Below are positions 48,201 to 61,045 of a stretch of 64,000 nt of DNA, in pieces. How positions within the stretch are numbered: the stretch's first letter is position 1; every line of letters starts with the position of its first letter. Position numbers and translations under genes: made by a program. This DNA is from Beta vulgaris subsp. vulgaris (taxonomy: Eukaryota; Streptophyta; Magnoliopsida; Caryophyllales; Amaranthaceae), in assembly GCF_026745355.1 (NCBI RefSeq), contig NC_079210.1, positions 8,934,697 through 8,998,696 of the forward strand, in the 5' to 3' direction. The notes beneath the pieces were generated by a model that ran no database searches, was not told where the DNA came from, and saw only the letters and a list, made by a program, of their open reading frames with translations.

Positions 48201-48488
48201 CAGGAGAGAAGAGGAGACCATACAACATCTTTTCTTCTCCTGTGATTATGCTTCTAGTATTTGGAGTGAAATATGCAGGTTGATGAAATTTGCAGACTCG
48301 GGGGGATATTTCAAGATGTTATCTCTAGTGTGCATAATCAGGCAAGAAAAAAAAAGGGGAAGATGTTTGTGATGTTCTTTACTGAATGTGTATATGCCAT
48401 ATGGCGCCAGAGGAACAACAAAATTTCCAAAGGTAGCTGTAAAGATGCAAATGTAGTACTTATACATTTTCTTTACAGTTGCTACTAG
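45209..48488 (+). pseudogene. LINE ORF2 (endonuclease, reverse transcriptase, zf-RVT), several lesions
   Basis: The start is MICISWNVRGMNDPFK. The apurinic-type endonuclease shows WNVRGMN, LLETRV, IVIGDFNAV, SFYSWSNKG and GISDHSPLL. The reverse transcriptase begins at KAPGLDGFNAYFFKK (46560), continues through KAQSGFIPGRHIADNI, MKVDIRKTYDSVEWSYL and LRQGDPLSSFLFALSMEYLS, and keeps the catalytic FADDLLMF (about 47260). The C-terminal zf-RVT piece (KFILWMVLHNRLPTVDRIRR, CSLCRREEETIQHLFFSCDY) is present. Stops or frameshifts lie at about 45416, 45439, 45781, 45910, 46064, 46263, 46785, 47037, 47500, 47882 and 47930. Two of the early stops fall where Trp is usual in the family. Confidence 0.9.
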
Positions 48489-48635
48489 GTGTACTGATGT
48501 AAAAAGAAGTAAGTTGTTGCTGTAATTCTCCTATTGTGGATGTTGCTTGTCTGTTTCATGTGCTATGCTTTTGATGCACATGTTTTTTTGGTATAAATAT
48601 ATAATTTCATTTGCCAAAAAAAATTTAGCATATTA

Positions 48636-49423
48636 GTTATAATATAGTAGATTTCTTTGAATGATGAATCAAGAGACGTTTGAAAGAACAGGGACAATAC
48701 AAAAGGAAAAAATATAAATAATAAGATATCGTACAACTTATAGTTACTTTATCCTTTTTTTAGATGCTTGAGAAAAATGTGTGGCAAATTAAGAGTTACG
48801 TAGAAAAACTGAATATAATGTACGGTCCTATGTCAATCTAAATTAGTGACCCTAATTTAATTAATTTATGTGCAACAAATATTACCAATCTTTTGTGATT
48901 ACCTCGATATCCTTTATCAAATTTTATAAGCAAAATTTGTCCACGACAACAACTATTTACTTATATAAATCGATCAAACTGGAAACTTGCCACATGAAGC
49001 CTGTAATTCGTTGGGAGCTGAAAGTTAATAATGGGACAAAGAAAACAAATGAAAAGGTATATTGTATATTGTGTATGTATATTATTTTTTGAAAAGTTAT
49101 ATATATATATATAGTATTTCATTCACTTTTACAAATTCACAAAACATAATTTAAGGAGAAATATCATTAAATATATGATTTAATATATTATAGTTTATCA
49201 AATTTTGACGCAATTATTGAATATATGCACTATATTTAGTTTTGTTGGAATATTTTAGGTCTAAAGGTTAGAGATGAAATAGCATACAATATATTTTTAC
49301 ACGGGTCTAAATGCTAGAGACCTACTTATAACTTGGTTGTGAATATATAATAATCAACTGCTTAATAAACAAAATAATTCCCGCACATTATGCAAGGTCA
49401 AAATCATATTTACTATAAAACTT
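48636..49423. other. Helitron 3' region, no gene
   Basis: AT-rich and without recognised coding. Near 49303 the phrase acacgggtctaaatgctag resembles a second, imperfect Helitron-type 3' end. Confidence 0.4.
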
Positions 49424-49443
49424 CCCGTGCATTTTTGCACGGG
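49424..49443 (+). other. Helitron 3' terminal hairpin
   Basis: A perfect 8-bp stem with TTTT loop, seven bases upstream of the CTAG terminus at 49451-49454. Such hairpins mark the end of rolling-circle transposition. Confidence 0.85.
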
Positions 49444-49528
49444 TAAAAAACTAGTTTGGGTAATATTCAAATTTATGGTTCATTGGGGGAAAAAAAGAGA
49501 ATTTGGGTAAAAAAGATTTTGTCTTCAG

Positions 49529-49809
49529 TTAGGGAAGAATTAGGAAGGAGAAAATGGATCACGTGCCTATTTTTTTGTTTAAGTAATAAAATAAGGGTGA
49601 AAAGAAAAAAAATAAAAAAAGGGGGAAGGGGAATGGAAAACATAATAATAAATTAAGATTCTTACATTGCTGGTGCGAATGGTCTTCGACCTCATTTATG
49701 GTACGGACTGCACTCATGTTTGAACTTGGTGGTGTTCTAGCTATAAGTCTTAGTTGGTGGTGTTGCGTGGACCTGCACTATAGTTCAGGGCGTTGAGGCC
49801 AATTTTACC
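49529..49809 (-). repeat. MULE right terminal inverted repeat
   Basis: It ends ...gttgaggccaattttacc and is the inverted partner of 36814-37060. The match is strong over 49673-49780 and weaker inward. Confidence 0.8.
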
Positions 49810-50169
49810 TTTAATTTAATAATTAATTTAATTATGTAAAAAATAAAGTCCATATTAGTAAAAATCAAATGAAGTGAACAACACCTTTAATTAACAGTCA
49901 TATCTATATAGAGTAATTATTCTCTTCAACTTGAAAAAAATGAATTTATTAATTATTAGTTTTAATAATTAAAAATCAATGTTAATTTGTAAACATCATA
50001 TTTATTATGTAAAAACAACTTCATTAAGTATTTCTTTGTTTCAGGGAGTAAAAATCAATTGCAATCAGCAGAAATAATTCCAATTGAATAAAACATAATA
50101 CTATTCTCTAAAAATTAATCAGCCATATTTCTAAAACTCTAGAAATATTCAAACTGAAATAAAAAATAC

Positions 50170-51080
50170 CGAGTTTCATTTTGGTAATGTAAGTGACCTG
50201 TACCTGACCTGCTAATAGTTGATACCTGATCTTGATCCAATACTCTATGACTTGAACCTAAAACGATACCCATCCAAAAAAAAGGACCAATAATTGAGGT
50301 GATTCGACATGACAATGATTTGTACACGTTTCTGCACTTGATCTTATTAGGACCTGAAACCCATTATAACTCGACCCAACCTATTATTGTCACGATCTGT
50401 TGCGATCCATTATCTGATTTACAAAACCTGTTGCGACTTGGTACATGGTTTTACCCGACTTGTTGCTACATCTTAGCCGATTTTACCGACTTGTTGATTT
50501 TTTATAACTCGACTTGTCATTGATTTCACCACATAGTAACATAAATTATAAACTAACAATACTACAAAAAGGCATATAACTAGATGAACTATTCAAGCGT
50601 TGATTTTTAATGAATTATTAAAGAATGATACAAATTTGAAGTAATGACACAGAAGTTTCATGACCCGTTTCATACCCGAAGCGACCCGAAACCAAGTATG
50701 GCACCACCCAATTATAAACAACACGCCAACCACCGACCTAAACTTGACTCGAACCTGACCCAAATGGTTATTCTTCTGACCTGATAAGTATCTGACCCAC
50801 ACATGACCTGAACATGAAAGCAATCGCTAGAAAACCGTAATAAACCCGACCTGATACCACATGACCACGAAAGATGATTTGTCCTAAAATTGACTGTGAC
50901 GAACCCGACCGAACCTGAAAGAAGAAACAAAACGAGGCAAATCTAACCGAATTACGACCATTCCCGACCTGCACCTAACCTTTACCCGACCTGATTGATT
51001 TATTAACCTGACATGACCTGACCAAACATGACCTGAAACCTGAGATGACCCAACTTGGACCCGACTTAAGTAACTGAATT
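50170..51080. mobile_element. hAT-like remnant rich in ACCTGACC motifs
   Basis: Dense acctgacc/gacccgacc motifs at both sides (50190-50260 and 50690-51065) resemble the subterminal repeats of the hAT element at 12074-16171. No inverted ends or target duplication could be fixed, so it is probably a decayed relative. A half-MITE tail (actaaaaaatagagaggaagta, 51203-51224) lies next to it. Confidence 0.4.
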
Positions 51081-51491
51081 GACTGCTCTAGTCTCAATGT
51101 ATATTTTCCAATTATCAACTTTTTGTAATTTTTTTTATTGATAATTAAATAGGTTAAGGTTCAAAATAGTGCACTGACAAGTGTGCATAGAGGAAACGAA
51201 TCAACTAAAAAATAGAGAGGAAGTATAAGTGGGGGGGGGGGGAGATGGTGTCTCAGTACAAAAAAGTCGATATACCCCAACTGAAATTAAATTTTCATAT
51301 CTTGTCATACGTATTGAACAAGTTAATAATGGAATTGAATTTGAATTCTCGATTAAATATTAAATTTGGGAGAATGATTCCTTTTCTTACATATGTGTGG
51401 AAAAACTCTGATAAACAATTAAATGGACAGTATAACTTGATTGACATAATCAGAAGCAAAAAAAATCAAATTTAATATTAATAATTATATA

Positions 51492-51804
51492 CTCCCTCTG
51501 TTTTCTAAAGATCTTCCCTCTTTCCGTTTAAGTACGTTTCCAAAAGATCTTCCCTCTTTTACTTTATTCCTTATTTGGAATTTTTTTCTCCTTTTACCCT
51601 CTCATGTCCCTATCATATGGTCCACCATTATATTATTAATTCAATTTTACTCCATTTCTCTCTCCTACTTTAACCCCTTTTGTTTGTTTATTTATCTTAA
51701 CCCCTTTCTCTCTCCTACTTACCCACCCCACACCCCACGCAAATTGATTCTCATTGGTATCTATAGTAATAGTAAGAAGGAAGATCTTTAAAAAACGAAG
51801 GAAG
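51492..51804. mobile_element. Stowaway-type MITE
   Basis: Ends ctccctctgttttctaaaga and, reversed, cttccttcgttttttaaaga. TA duplication at 51490-51491 and 51805-51806. Same family as 33683-33973; it carries a short duplicated tract (aaccccttt...ctctctcctactt) not present in that copy. Confidence 0.88.
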
Positions 51805-51806
51805 TA

Positions 51807-53204
51807 GATAATATTTTAAAACCTAAATGTTGAGTGTTTTTTAGTAATTTCTATTATATAAATCAAACTCTTCCATTTAATTAATATTCTACGATTGAAT
51901 CTGATACACAAATTCTCACACTCATTTGAGCACGAGCTTTCTTCTGTTTAATACTTTCTTCTGTCAATACTATATTTCAATAATGATGAACAAATAACTA
52001 AAACAAACTAGCGAAACATTGATTTAAGAAAAAAAATTATAAAATTTATAAATGTGAGTTTGAATCAAATTTTTCATAACAATATTGAATAACTAATTGA
52101 GAAAATAATTAATATAACACGCACAGCGTAAAAAAAAATAATGATAGTTGAGGTCTAAGGGAGAGCTCCCGATTTTTTCAACAAAATAGCCTTTGACGAA
52201 AATATCTACGTTATCAAGGACCAAATTTTTTATTCTATTAAGACTTTATTCAGATTACTTTAGCCTTTCATCATCTTACGAATTATAATCTATTCAAATG
52301 TAATAAATGATACTTGTTTTAACATAATTTCAAAACTAATCTACGGGACTAAATTTTTAAATATTATTAGATTTTTAGTAAAGTACAAGTTGTAACTGAT
52401 GTACTTTATTCTAAATAATGAGCCGTAGTTTTGCTAGGCGTTGTTTTGGGTGTTAATGTTATAATTTTTACATGGTTGAACTTTTGTTTATATTATTTAT
52501 GCAAATCCTATTGTGTTCTTTGTTTTGTTTGTTATACTATGTATTTTATAAGTTGCGATACAAAATAACTAATTTTGACCAAAGTTTAGCATTATTTTTA
52601 CTTTTGGGATATATATCAAATGCATTAATGAAAATAATACTCCAACGTTATGGCTGGATGAAGGAGATGATGACCACTGTTAAGACATATAAGGGGTTTG
52701 TGGACATGAGAATCAATAAAACATATTAAAATAAATGGTAAATGTATTGTAATTTTTATTTAGAGGTCAAAAATTCGATTTAGTACACAAGCATGTTTAT
52801 TGAAAAATGTTGATGACCTGGCTATTTTGGTTAATTGCACATGTGGTAAAATTCTGGTGCAAGAGGGAGGGTTCCACGTAGCTCTACTCTAAATACAAGT
52901 AGTATTTTATCAATACTTAATTTCAATAACATTTTTATCCTCCTATAATATCTGGATCCAACGCGTCTTGCGTGTGGCAGTCCACACGTGAAATTACAGG
53001 TGTGGCCGCACGCGCGCCACCCTATCATCTCGTCAGCTCATTTTCAAATGGTTATATCTCACTCGTTTTTCATTGGAAACGAACTTTTGACCATATGTTG
53101 GAAAGCTACCGAGCCAAATTTTCATCTCCAACTTGAATCTTCCTAAAACATTAAGTGCGCTGTGAAATATGGCCTTTTGAAGTTGGTCATTATGCACAAT
53201 CCCT
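51807..53204. other. no gene recognised
   Basis: AT-rich DNA. A short open frame at 52472-52729 (hydrophobic, ILLCSLFCLLYYVFYK) has no domain and no supporting context. A GC-rich patch at 52960-53030 (cacgcgcgcc) is unexplained. Confidence 0.5.
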
Positions 53205-54520
53205 TATGAACAAATGAAGTTACTCTTATGAATAGATGGAATTACTCTTACGACCAAATGGAGTTACTTGTATAAGTATGTGGTTACTTTGTACACTAAA
53301 AGGGTGACACTCCTTTAAAGAAATGTGGTTACTCTTATAAGCAAAATGGGATTACCTATGTGAACAAATAGGTAGGGATTCAGTAACCGGAAGTTTTGGT
53401 TCGCTCTTTTTGCGAACCGTAATTGTAACCGTTATTTAAATTATACTATTATGTTTTATTTAATGTACATATATATTTTCAATTTTTTTGTGCATATATT
53501 TTAATAATATATACTCTAATATAAAATGTATTATAAAGTGGATAATGAATCAATTGGAAAACATAACTAGCACTAAGAATTTACTTCATTTCCTAATTAT
53601 AGTGTTTATATTAGTACTAGAGTTTCCAAATAATTACATACTTCCTCTAATTGTTGTAGCTTAGCAAATAATATAATTAGAATTAATGTAATTGTTTGAA
53701 AATGTTTCACAACAATTAAATAGAAAATTTTTTTTATGGTATTTCGGTTAAGCGTTCACTGAAAAATCATAACCGTAATCGTACCGTTTGACCGCTACTT
53801 TTATCGGTTCGGTAACTATACCGTTAAAACTTTCTTTTGTCGGTACGATAATAACCACCCATTTAGACCGGTATTTCGATTTCGGTTTTTTATGAACACC
53901 CCTACACATAGGGTTACTCATATGATTAAATGAGTTTACTAGTATGAATAAATTGGATTATTCCTTATGAGCGAATGAGGTTACTCTTATTAATAAGTGG
54001 GGGTTACTTGTATGAAAAATTGGGGTTATTGATATGAATAAATTATGGTTATGTTTGTGAACAAAATGAGGTTACTCATATGATTAAATGGGGTTACTAG
54101 TATGAATAAATGGCTTACTCCTGTTGAACGAATGAGGTTACTCGTATGAATAAGTGGGGATTACTTGTATGAACAATTGGGGTCACTGATGCAAATAAAA
54201 TAGGGTTACTTATGTGAACAAAATGAGGATACTCATACATTAAATGGGGTTTACAGGTATGAATAAATAGGGTTACTCTTTATTAATGAATGAGGTTATT
54301 AGCTCGTATTAATAAATAGAGAGTTACTTGTGTGAACAATTGGAGTTACTTGTATGATTAAATGAGGTTACTAGTATAAATAAATGTGGTTACTAGTTTG
54401 ATTAAATGAGGTTACTCATAAGATTAAACAAGGTTACTCATAAGATCAAATGAGGTTACTCATAGTATTAAACGAGGTTTCTCGTATTAATAAGTGGGGG
54501 TTTCTTGTATGAAAATACAA
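53205..54520. repeat. GGTTACT tandem repeat (about 23-25 bp unit), interrupted by a MITE
   Basis: More than 25 degenerate units close to ggggttactngtatgaataaat, from 53205 to 53372 and from 53905 to 54520. The insert at 53373-53904 splits the array. The core GGTTACT is shared with the array at 19120-19640, although the rest of the unit differs. Confidence 0.85.
53373..53904. mobile_element. short hAT-type MITE inside the tandem repeat
   Basis: Left end tagggattcagtaaccg; right end reversed taggggtgttcataaaaaac, a typical hAT terminus. Flanks caaatagg (53365-53372) and cacatagg (53905-53912) form an 8-bp target duplication with one mismatch. Both sides inside hold ggttcg/aaccgtaa-type motifs in inverted orientation. 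532 bp, non-coding. Confidence 0.7.
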
Positions 54521-55451
54521 GATAGATATCAAATGCAAGAGTTTTTCAGAGATTGAATAGAAAGAGATGAAGAAGAGAGAGAACGACTGAAGCTTCCTTT
54601 GATGGAGGAGAGAGAAAATAGAAGAAATGAATTAAGGAGAGAGAAAATGTTATTAAAGAGTCTTGAAGAGATCCCGGAAAAGTAACATCGTCGTCGGTTT
54701 CAACCATGAGAGAGAATAGTTTGGTATGTAATTCACAGGAGAATCACGCGGAAGAAGAAGTGCTAATTTCCACATACGCTTATATATCGCCAAGCCACAT
54801 GCGAAATTTCTAGGGTTGTACTCTGGATCATAATATGTTTTAGGAAATTAAGCCTTTTTCTTTCTTCGGTGTATTATGGATCATAATATGTTTTATGAAA
54901 TTAAGCCTTTTTTCCCGGAAAATTAGAAAGTTAAGCTTGGATTAGCACAATTAATCTGATGTTGGGCATCCAATTACTTTCAAATATCGTCATTCACTGT
55001 CGGCTCATTGGATGTGGATCTTAAGAATTAGTCGCACTCGATTGGGCCTGGGACCCACCTTAATCTTGCCGACAATCCGCTTAGCTTAAGGGTCTTAAGG
55101 CCATTAATGAACCACAACGTCCCCTTATCTTTTCTTAGAATTTCCCTAATTTTTTTTTATATGAGAGATTCCCATATTTTTTATGCAATTATGTTATCTT
55201 GTTCTGGAGTACAAATACCTTACGTAGGCTATAATTTTGCAATCATGTCTCACTTGAGCACTCAATTATGCAAATTCAATGAAAATATATAACTGACGCT
55301 CTAAAAATCGACATGAAAATGACACCTTATTTTCTAGCTTTGAAAGCCCTACCATTTAGCAATGAAAAATGGATTCACAACCTTGGCCTTCAGTTGTTGA
55401 CTTAATTTTGAAACTTGAAAGCTTATCCCTACACTCTTTTCTCTTTTTTAA
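54521..55451. other. no gene recognised
   Basis: Purine-rich patch 54540-54660, then AT-rich sequence with a short direct duplication (atcataatatgtttt, twice near 54828 and 54880). No element ends were recognised. Confidence 0.5.
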
Positions 55452-56691
55452 TCTATATTTTATATATTTTTAAGTCTCAATAATACTAACTTTTATTAAA
55501 CAAAGCCATACAACATTTACGATTAGTAACAAATGACCAACGAATCATATCTAACAAAGCCAGAGAAAATAACGTTAACCGAACATTATAATCATAAAAT
55601 CATAATTTACACCTAACTAAAAATTTAAGATCACCCTACATATTTACTTACATCACAAAGAAATATCCCTCAACATTCATTACCTACTTAGCTATTTTAA
55701 ATTCTAAATAACATAAAAGAGTCAAATGAACTTAAGGTATATTCTGTTTAATTTATCTTTAATTATCTTTACAAATATTAGTGAGAAATCAAGAAAAATT
55801 CAAAAAGTTAACGTTTGGTACAATAGCCAAGTCTGAAGAAAATTTTGGAAAATTTAGAAAAGTATTGAGAACTTAAGAATAAACAAGTTGAATAAAAGAA
55901 ATTGTTAATTAGAAATTAATCCCCACCCCCAACCACTTCCCCGAAAACTTCAACAATCCCTGACCCCCTCCTTCTAATGCTGACTCTCCAATGGAGGAAA
56001 CTGATATGTCAACTCCATCATGAGCAAAACCCATATATTTTCTTAGCCCGTCGATTTAAATGTCCTACTCCGTCCATCTCATAATATAGTGCCCGCGTGC
56101 TTTTTGTGTGTCCTAAAATATTGTGCCTAATTTATTTTTCATTAATTTATGTAGACTAAATTATCCTTCATATTTAAAAAAAATTTCAAAATACGGCTAT
56201 ATTTCTTTTAAAATATGTGTGCTTATTTATTGATTTAAATCTTTCCAATGAACATTTATTACTTAACTTTAATTTAAAGGAAAAAAAATAAAGAATTAGT
56301 TCAAAGACAACAATACTAAAAAGCACTTATTTCTTCCATTAACCTTATATCTCGTAAAAAAAAAAATGAGAGATGTGCGTAAAAATGTATACATGCTACA
56401 TGATACCTCTGTTACTCCACTAGAATTATCCAATGTGTACACAAGTCATGTTAATTAATAAAAATAAAATTAGCTTGCAACAAGATTTGAACCTATAACC
56501 TCTTGCAATTATACGTGACACAATTACCATATCAACCAACTTTTAATCATGCTTTAAGTGTTCACATTATTATATTTGTACATTTTGAATGTTGAGTTTT
56601 CCTTAATATATTTTAGTGAGAGCGGAAAAAAATACATATCAAGTTCGAAAAACAATACCAACCGGGAGCAATGCCCGAACCCAAATACTAG
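55452..56691 (+). mobile_element. non-autonomous Helitron, 1.24 kb
   Basis: It begins TCTATATTTTATATATT after A and ends with the imperfect hairpin cgggagcaatgcccg (56663-56677), then AACCCAAATACTAG and host T. No target duplication is expected. The 3' end resembles the copy at 16722-17072 (CCTAAATACTAG). On the minus strand, 56470-56545 has a tRNA-like A box (tgatatggtaattgt) and B box (aggttcaaatct), again antisense to the Helitron. A truncated Stowaway-like left end (tactccgtccatctcataat) lies at 56067. Confidence 0.75.
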
Positions 56692-56923
56692 TTATATCAT
56701 GAAATGAAGGGCGTATTTTTTTGACAAATGTTGTTTTTGATTGAGCATAATATTTTTCTGCTCAGATGTACACGCTAATACCGTGTCTATGTGCAGCACC
56801 TACTAAATGATTTTCTTTTTCCACATGTTTTAATAGTCCTTCATGTAGTCAATTTTATCGAAAGTTCATCTAGTTGCAAGAGGATACAAATATATTGAAA
56901 TCATTGACGAGTTATGAAACATT
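56692..56923. other. short spacer between Helitron and copia LTR
   Basis: No feature recognised. Confidence 0.5.
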
Positions 56924-57630
56924 TGTTGGATGTATCAAACAAGGGAACCGGATATACTACTTCAAGGTACGGAAACTACGCTTTCTTATTAGTTTAATTT
57001 CGTCCTTCTAAGATTATCGGGTTAACACGAAACAACTAATAAGATACAATGAAGAAAATAATTCACAAGATGATCTTCTATGTGAATCAACAAGAATTTT
57101 GTGTTTGACGTTTTTAAAGAACCCTAGAAAAAATTAGCAAGGTTCCTCTCAAATAAAGCAAGTCTTTTGGAATATCAAAAACTGATTTTCTTTTTTTCAC
57201 CCCTCATAAGAATCACAAAGGTCATATATAAATATCACCTTCACAGATTAGAGTTGTTATTGCCGTAACACCCCTATAATCCACTGATTAAGAACCTTTA
57301 ATCCTCAGATTAAGAATCTCAATAGTCATTAAAAGGATAACGTACACAATACAACGGTTATAAACCGTTCACGCAACTTTTCACGTCCCAAAACAGAACC
57401 CCGTCGCGAGTCGCGATAATGCACTGGTCGCGGCCAGCAACAGGTGTCGCGACCCGCGACGGCTCCCAGGTCGCGACCTGCGACGGGTATCGCGACTCGC
57501 GACTGACCTTTTGTTTTGCTTGAATTTCCACGTGATTTTGCGTACCTAATCTTAACATACTAGACCTCCTCCTCTTCTAGTATATGATCATATGAGCTTG
57601 TAAACCCATTACACTATAAATTGTCTAACA
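56924..57630 (-). repeat. 3' LTR of minus-strand copia
   Basis: It pairs with 61734-62440. It contains a GC-rich block at about 57400-57508 with repeated TCGCGAC / GTCGCG motifs, in contrast to its AT-rich surroundings. Confidence 0.92.
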
Positions 57631-58118
57631 ATCCTCCTCCCATTTATAGGGTAATGTTGAAAAGTTTTCAACTTGCTATAAATCACAAACAAACCATACT
57701 CATGCATCATCGAAATATCTTACGATTGAATCTCCACTTAGTAAAAGTAACTTACAACAATTTCGATCACAATAATAGACAAAGCTTTGAATCTCATAAC
57801 CACCACAAATTATTGAAGATACTAATACACATTTGCATAAACATAGTTCTTAACCTCCGACACCTATTGAAGCCTTGGTGTCCATATCAAGTCAAGCCTT
57901 AGACTTGGTGAAGCGGTCAAACCTCTAGCTTATATAGGTAAATCTTTACGAACATGCTCTTATAGTTGAGCATTTTATCAAAGATTTATTAAGAATAAAT
58001 TCAACCACTTAAGATTATAGCAACAAGTACTAACCTTGGGATGTATTAAACAAGTACTCCCAACCTCCTAGAGAAGTACTATCCTCATTGAATTTGAGAT
58101 CTAACGTTGTATTAGACG

Positions 58119-61033
58119 TCAAATTGAGTTTTCATTCATCATAGGTTGTTCAATAGACTTAAGACCCATCCCTTTGTTCATTTTGTTTGCTAGTTCCCTT
58201 GACAACGGTTTAGTAAACGTATCCGCCAAGTTCAAACTAGAGCGAACAAAATTAATTGTTATACAACTATTCCTTATCATTGCACACACATAGCTGTGTC
58301 TAAATCCAATGTGCGTTGATTTGCCATTGTAGACTTCTCTATAAGCTTTAGCTATGGTTGATGCACTATCACAATGAATAGCAAGATGTGACATAGGTTT
58401 GACCCACAAGTCAACCTCACTCAACACATTCCTTGAACCATTCACCATCTTGACAACAAGATGCCAATGCAATGAATTCCGATGCCATAGTTGAATCCGT
58501 TATACATGTTTGCTTCTTGGATGCCCATGAAATAACACCTCCTCCAAGAAGAAACACCCATACACTTGTGGATGAATAATCTTCTTTATTGGAAATCCAA
58601 CTAGCATCCGAGCAACCTTCTTAGAATAGAAGGTTCTCCTTTGTCAGTTATGACATAATCCAAAGTTTTATTCAAATACCTTAGCACTCTTCTCAATGCT
58701 TGCCAATGCAACATACTAGGATTACTTGTATACCTATTGAGCTTCCAATAGAAAAGCTATATCCGGCCGAGTGCTAGTCATAGCATACATCAAGCTTCCA
58801 ATTAAGCTTGCATACTCCAATTGTGAAATGGAGTACCACTACTCGGAACCAAGTGAATACTAGGATCCATGGAGTAGCAAAATGAGTCGAATTTGACTCA
58901 TTAACCTCTTGACCACTTTCTCAATTAATGAGATTGTGATAAAAAACGACCCTTTCCCTCTATTATTCTAATACCTAGAATAACATCCGCTTCACCCAAA
59001 TCTTTCATGGAGAAGCTAGAAGAGAGAAAAACTTTGGTCTTTTCCACTTGTTCCAAATCAGTCCCAAAAATAAGCATATCATCAACATATAAGCAAATTA
59101 TAACTCCTTTACCGTTATTATCAAATTTGCTATATACACACTTATCGGACTGATTTATTTTGAACCCACTAGACAACAAACTCATCAAATTTTTGATGCC
59201 ATTGCTTAGGTGCTTGTTTAAGACCATACAAAGATCTAACTAATTTGCAAACTTTAGTTTCTTGACCTTTGACCACAAACCCTTCAGGTTGATTCATGTA
59301 CACTTCCTCCTCCAATTCACCATTAAGAAAAGCAGTTTTTACATCCATTTGGTGAATTACTAGACCATGAATCGCAGCTAATGCTATCAATAGTCTAATA
59401 GTAGCTATTCTAGCTACGGAGCATAAGTTCAAATAATCGATACCATATCTTTGCCTAAAACCTTGGACCACTAACCGGGCCTTATGTTTTAGTATGGTTC
59501 CATCGATTTCTTTTTCCTTACAAAAATCCATTTCAACCTAGGGTTTGCAACCGGGAGGTAAATTAGCTAAAATCCAAGTTGTTTCCCATTATGAATCCAT
59601 TTATCATTCACTGCCTCTTTCCAGAAAGCAAAATCATTAGACTTCATAGCCTCATCAAAGGTCCTAGGATCCTCCTCCATATTGTAACAATATGAAATTT
59701 GAGTCACAATTGACTCCCTTGACCCTTCAACTAAATATAGTTGAAAATCCGGTCCAAAAGATTTCTCTTTTCTAATTCTTTTACTTTTCCTAATTTCCGG
59801 TGTTGTAGTATCATGATCATTGTTAATGTCATCCACAACATTGGAACTAGTACTAGGTATCATGTCCTTTGGTCTTGGAATCGATGAGAATCGAGTCTCA
59901 TCAAATATTGCATCCCTTGACTCTATCACGGAGGAATAGAGACAAAGTCATTTGGCTCAATGACATAAAACCTATAGGCTTTGCTATGTACCGCATAGCC
60001 TATAAAGATGCAATCAATTCCCTTTTCACCTAAATTTTCCTTTTAGGTCCCGTCAATTTGACAATTGCCCTACAACCCCATACCTTAAGGTAATTGAGAT
60101 TAGACTTTTTGTTACACCAAAGTTCATAAGGGTAGTCTTATTCCTTTATTAGGAACTCGATTTATATAATAACATGCAGTTAAAATTGCATCACCCCAAA
60201 AACCGTCATTAAGACCCGAATTAGAAAGCATGTGTTTAACCATTTTTTTAGGACCCTATTTTTCCTTTCCGCTATACCATTACTTTGAGTGAGTATGGGC
60301 GGTTGTTTCATGAATTACACCAATGGAACTAAAATACTGGATTAATATTCACCACCCCTATCCGTCGAAGTCTTTTAATTTTATTAAGTTGAATTCCACT
60401 TCGTTTAAAGTCTTAAACTTTTCTAGTGCTTCATCTTTAGTAAATAATAAATATATGTAACAAAACCTTGAAAAATCATCAATAAAAGTTACAATATATT
60501 TTTATTTCCAAAGAAGGTGAACTATGAAAGTCACACAAGTCACTATGCACCAATTCAAGCAATACCGTTTGTCTAGTCACACTAGGATAAGGATTTTTGT
60601 AATTTATTTAGCAGCAAGTTTACACTTCTCTAACTTTAAATCAAAAGAGGTATAACAACTTTAGCATGTCATATGATCTACGATAATTCACATGACATAA
60701 TCGATTGTGCCATAGAGAAGAAACATCAAGCATGTAAATAGAACTAGTATCAATTGCATTTTTAATTCTAAATTTAAACATCCCATTATAATAAAATTCT
60801 TGGCCTACATAAATACCACCCTTGGAAATAATAAACTTATCCGATTCAAATACAACCTTAAAACGAAATTTATTCAAAAGATCCCCCGACATAAGATTCT
60901 TCCTAACTTCCGGTACATAAACAACATCCCGGAGAGTTAAAGTCTTTCCGGAGGTTAACAATAATTCTACATAAATAGGCTTTGGTTTTAGAGTTATTTT
61001 TGTTGGATTTCTTGGTCCCATTAGACCCACCAA
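58119..61033 (-). pseudogene. copia pol pseudogene, minus strand
   Basis: Reading leftward: LTLRDVVYVPEVRKNLMSGD and the GAG-pre-integrase box SLWHNRLCHVNYRRSYDM (61033-60641); then an integrase region full of stops (60640-59940, with CIFIGYAVHSKAYRFY near 60000); the linker and start of the reverse transcriptase region (59929-59567); reverse transcriptase 59531-58925 with HQMDVKTAFLNGELEEEVYM, LVRSLYGLKQAPKQW and an intact LYVDDMLIFG; RNase H remnants ending HCDSASTIAKAYREVYNGK and LNLADTFTKPLS (58472-58119). Neither a Gag zinc knuckle nor a protease active site is visible: the sequence passes from Gag straight to the segment after protease, so that part appears deleted. Confidence 0.9.
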
Positions 61034-61045
61034 CCTCTATCATAT

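Larger units (their letters stand above)
43846..48623 (+). mobile_element. L1-type LINE, near full length, inactive
   Basis: It has ORF1 (gag-like with zinc knuckle) and ORF2 (endonuclease, reverse transcriptase, zinc-binding reverse transcriptase C-terminus), and ends ttgccaaaaaaaa. A 12-bp target duplication tttagcatatta lies at 43834-43845 and 48624-48635, which would make the element 4.78 kb with an 86-bp leader. The leader lies within a 156-bp segment repeated at 41947, so the exact 5' end is uncertain. Both ORFs hold frameshifts and stops. Confidence 0.9.

Noticed and set aside
52472..52729. 85-residue hydrophobic open frame
   Set aside because: It is in AT-rich DNA with low complexity, lacks any family match I can name, and has no promoter or splice context.
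53205..54520. CRISPR-like array
   Set aside because: Units are degenerate and contiguous, with no constant repeat plus unique spacer pattern, and this is plant nuclear DNA.
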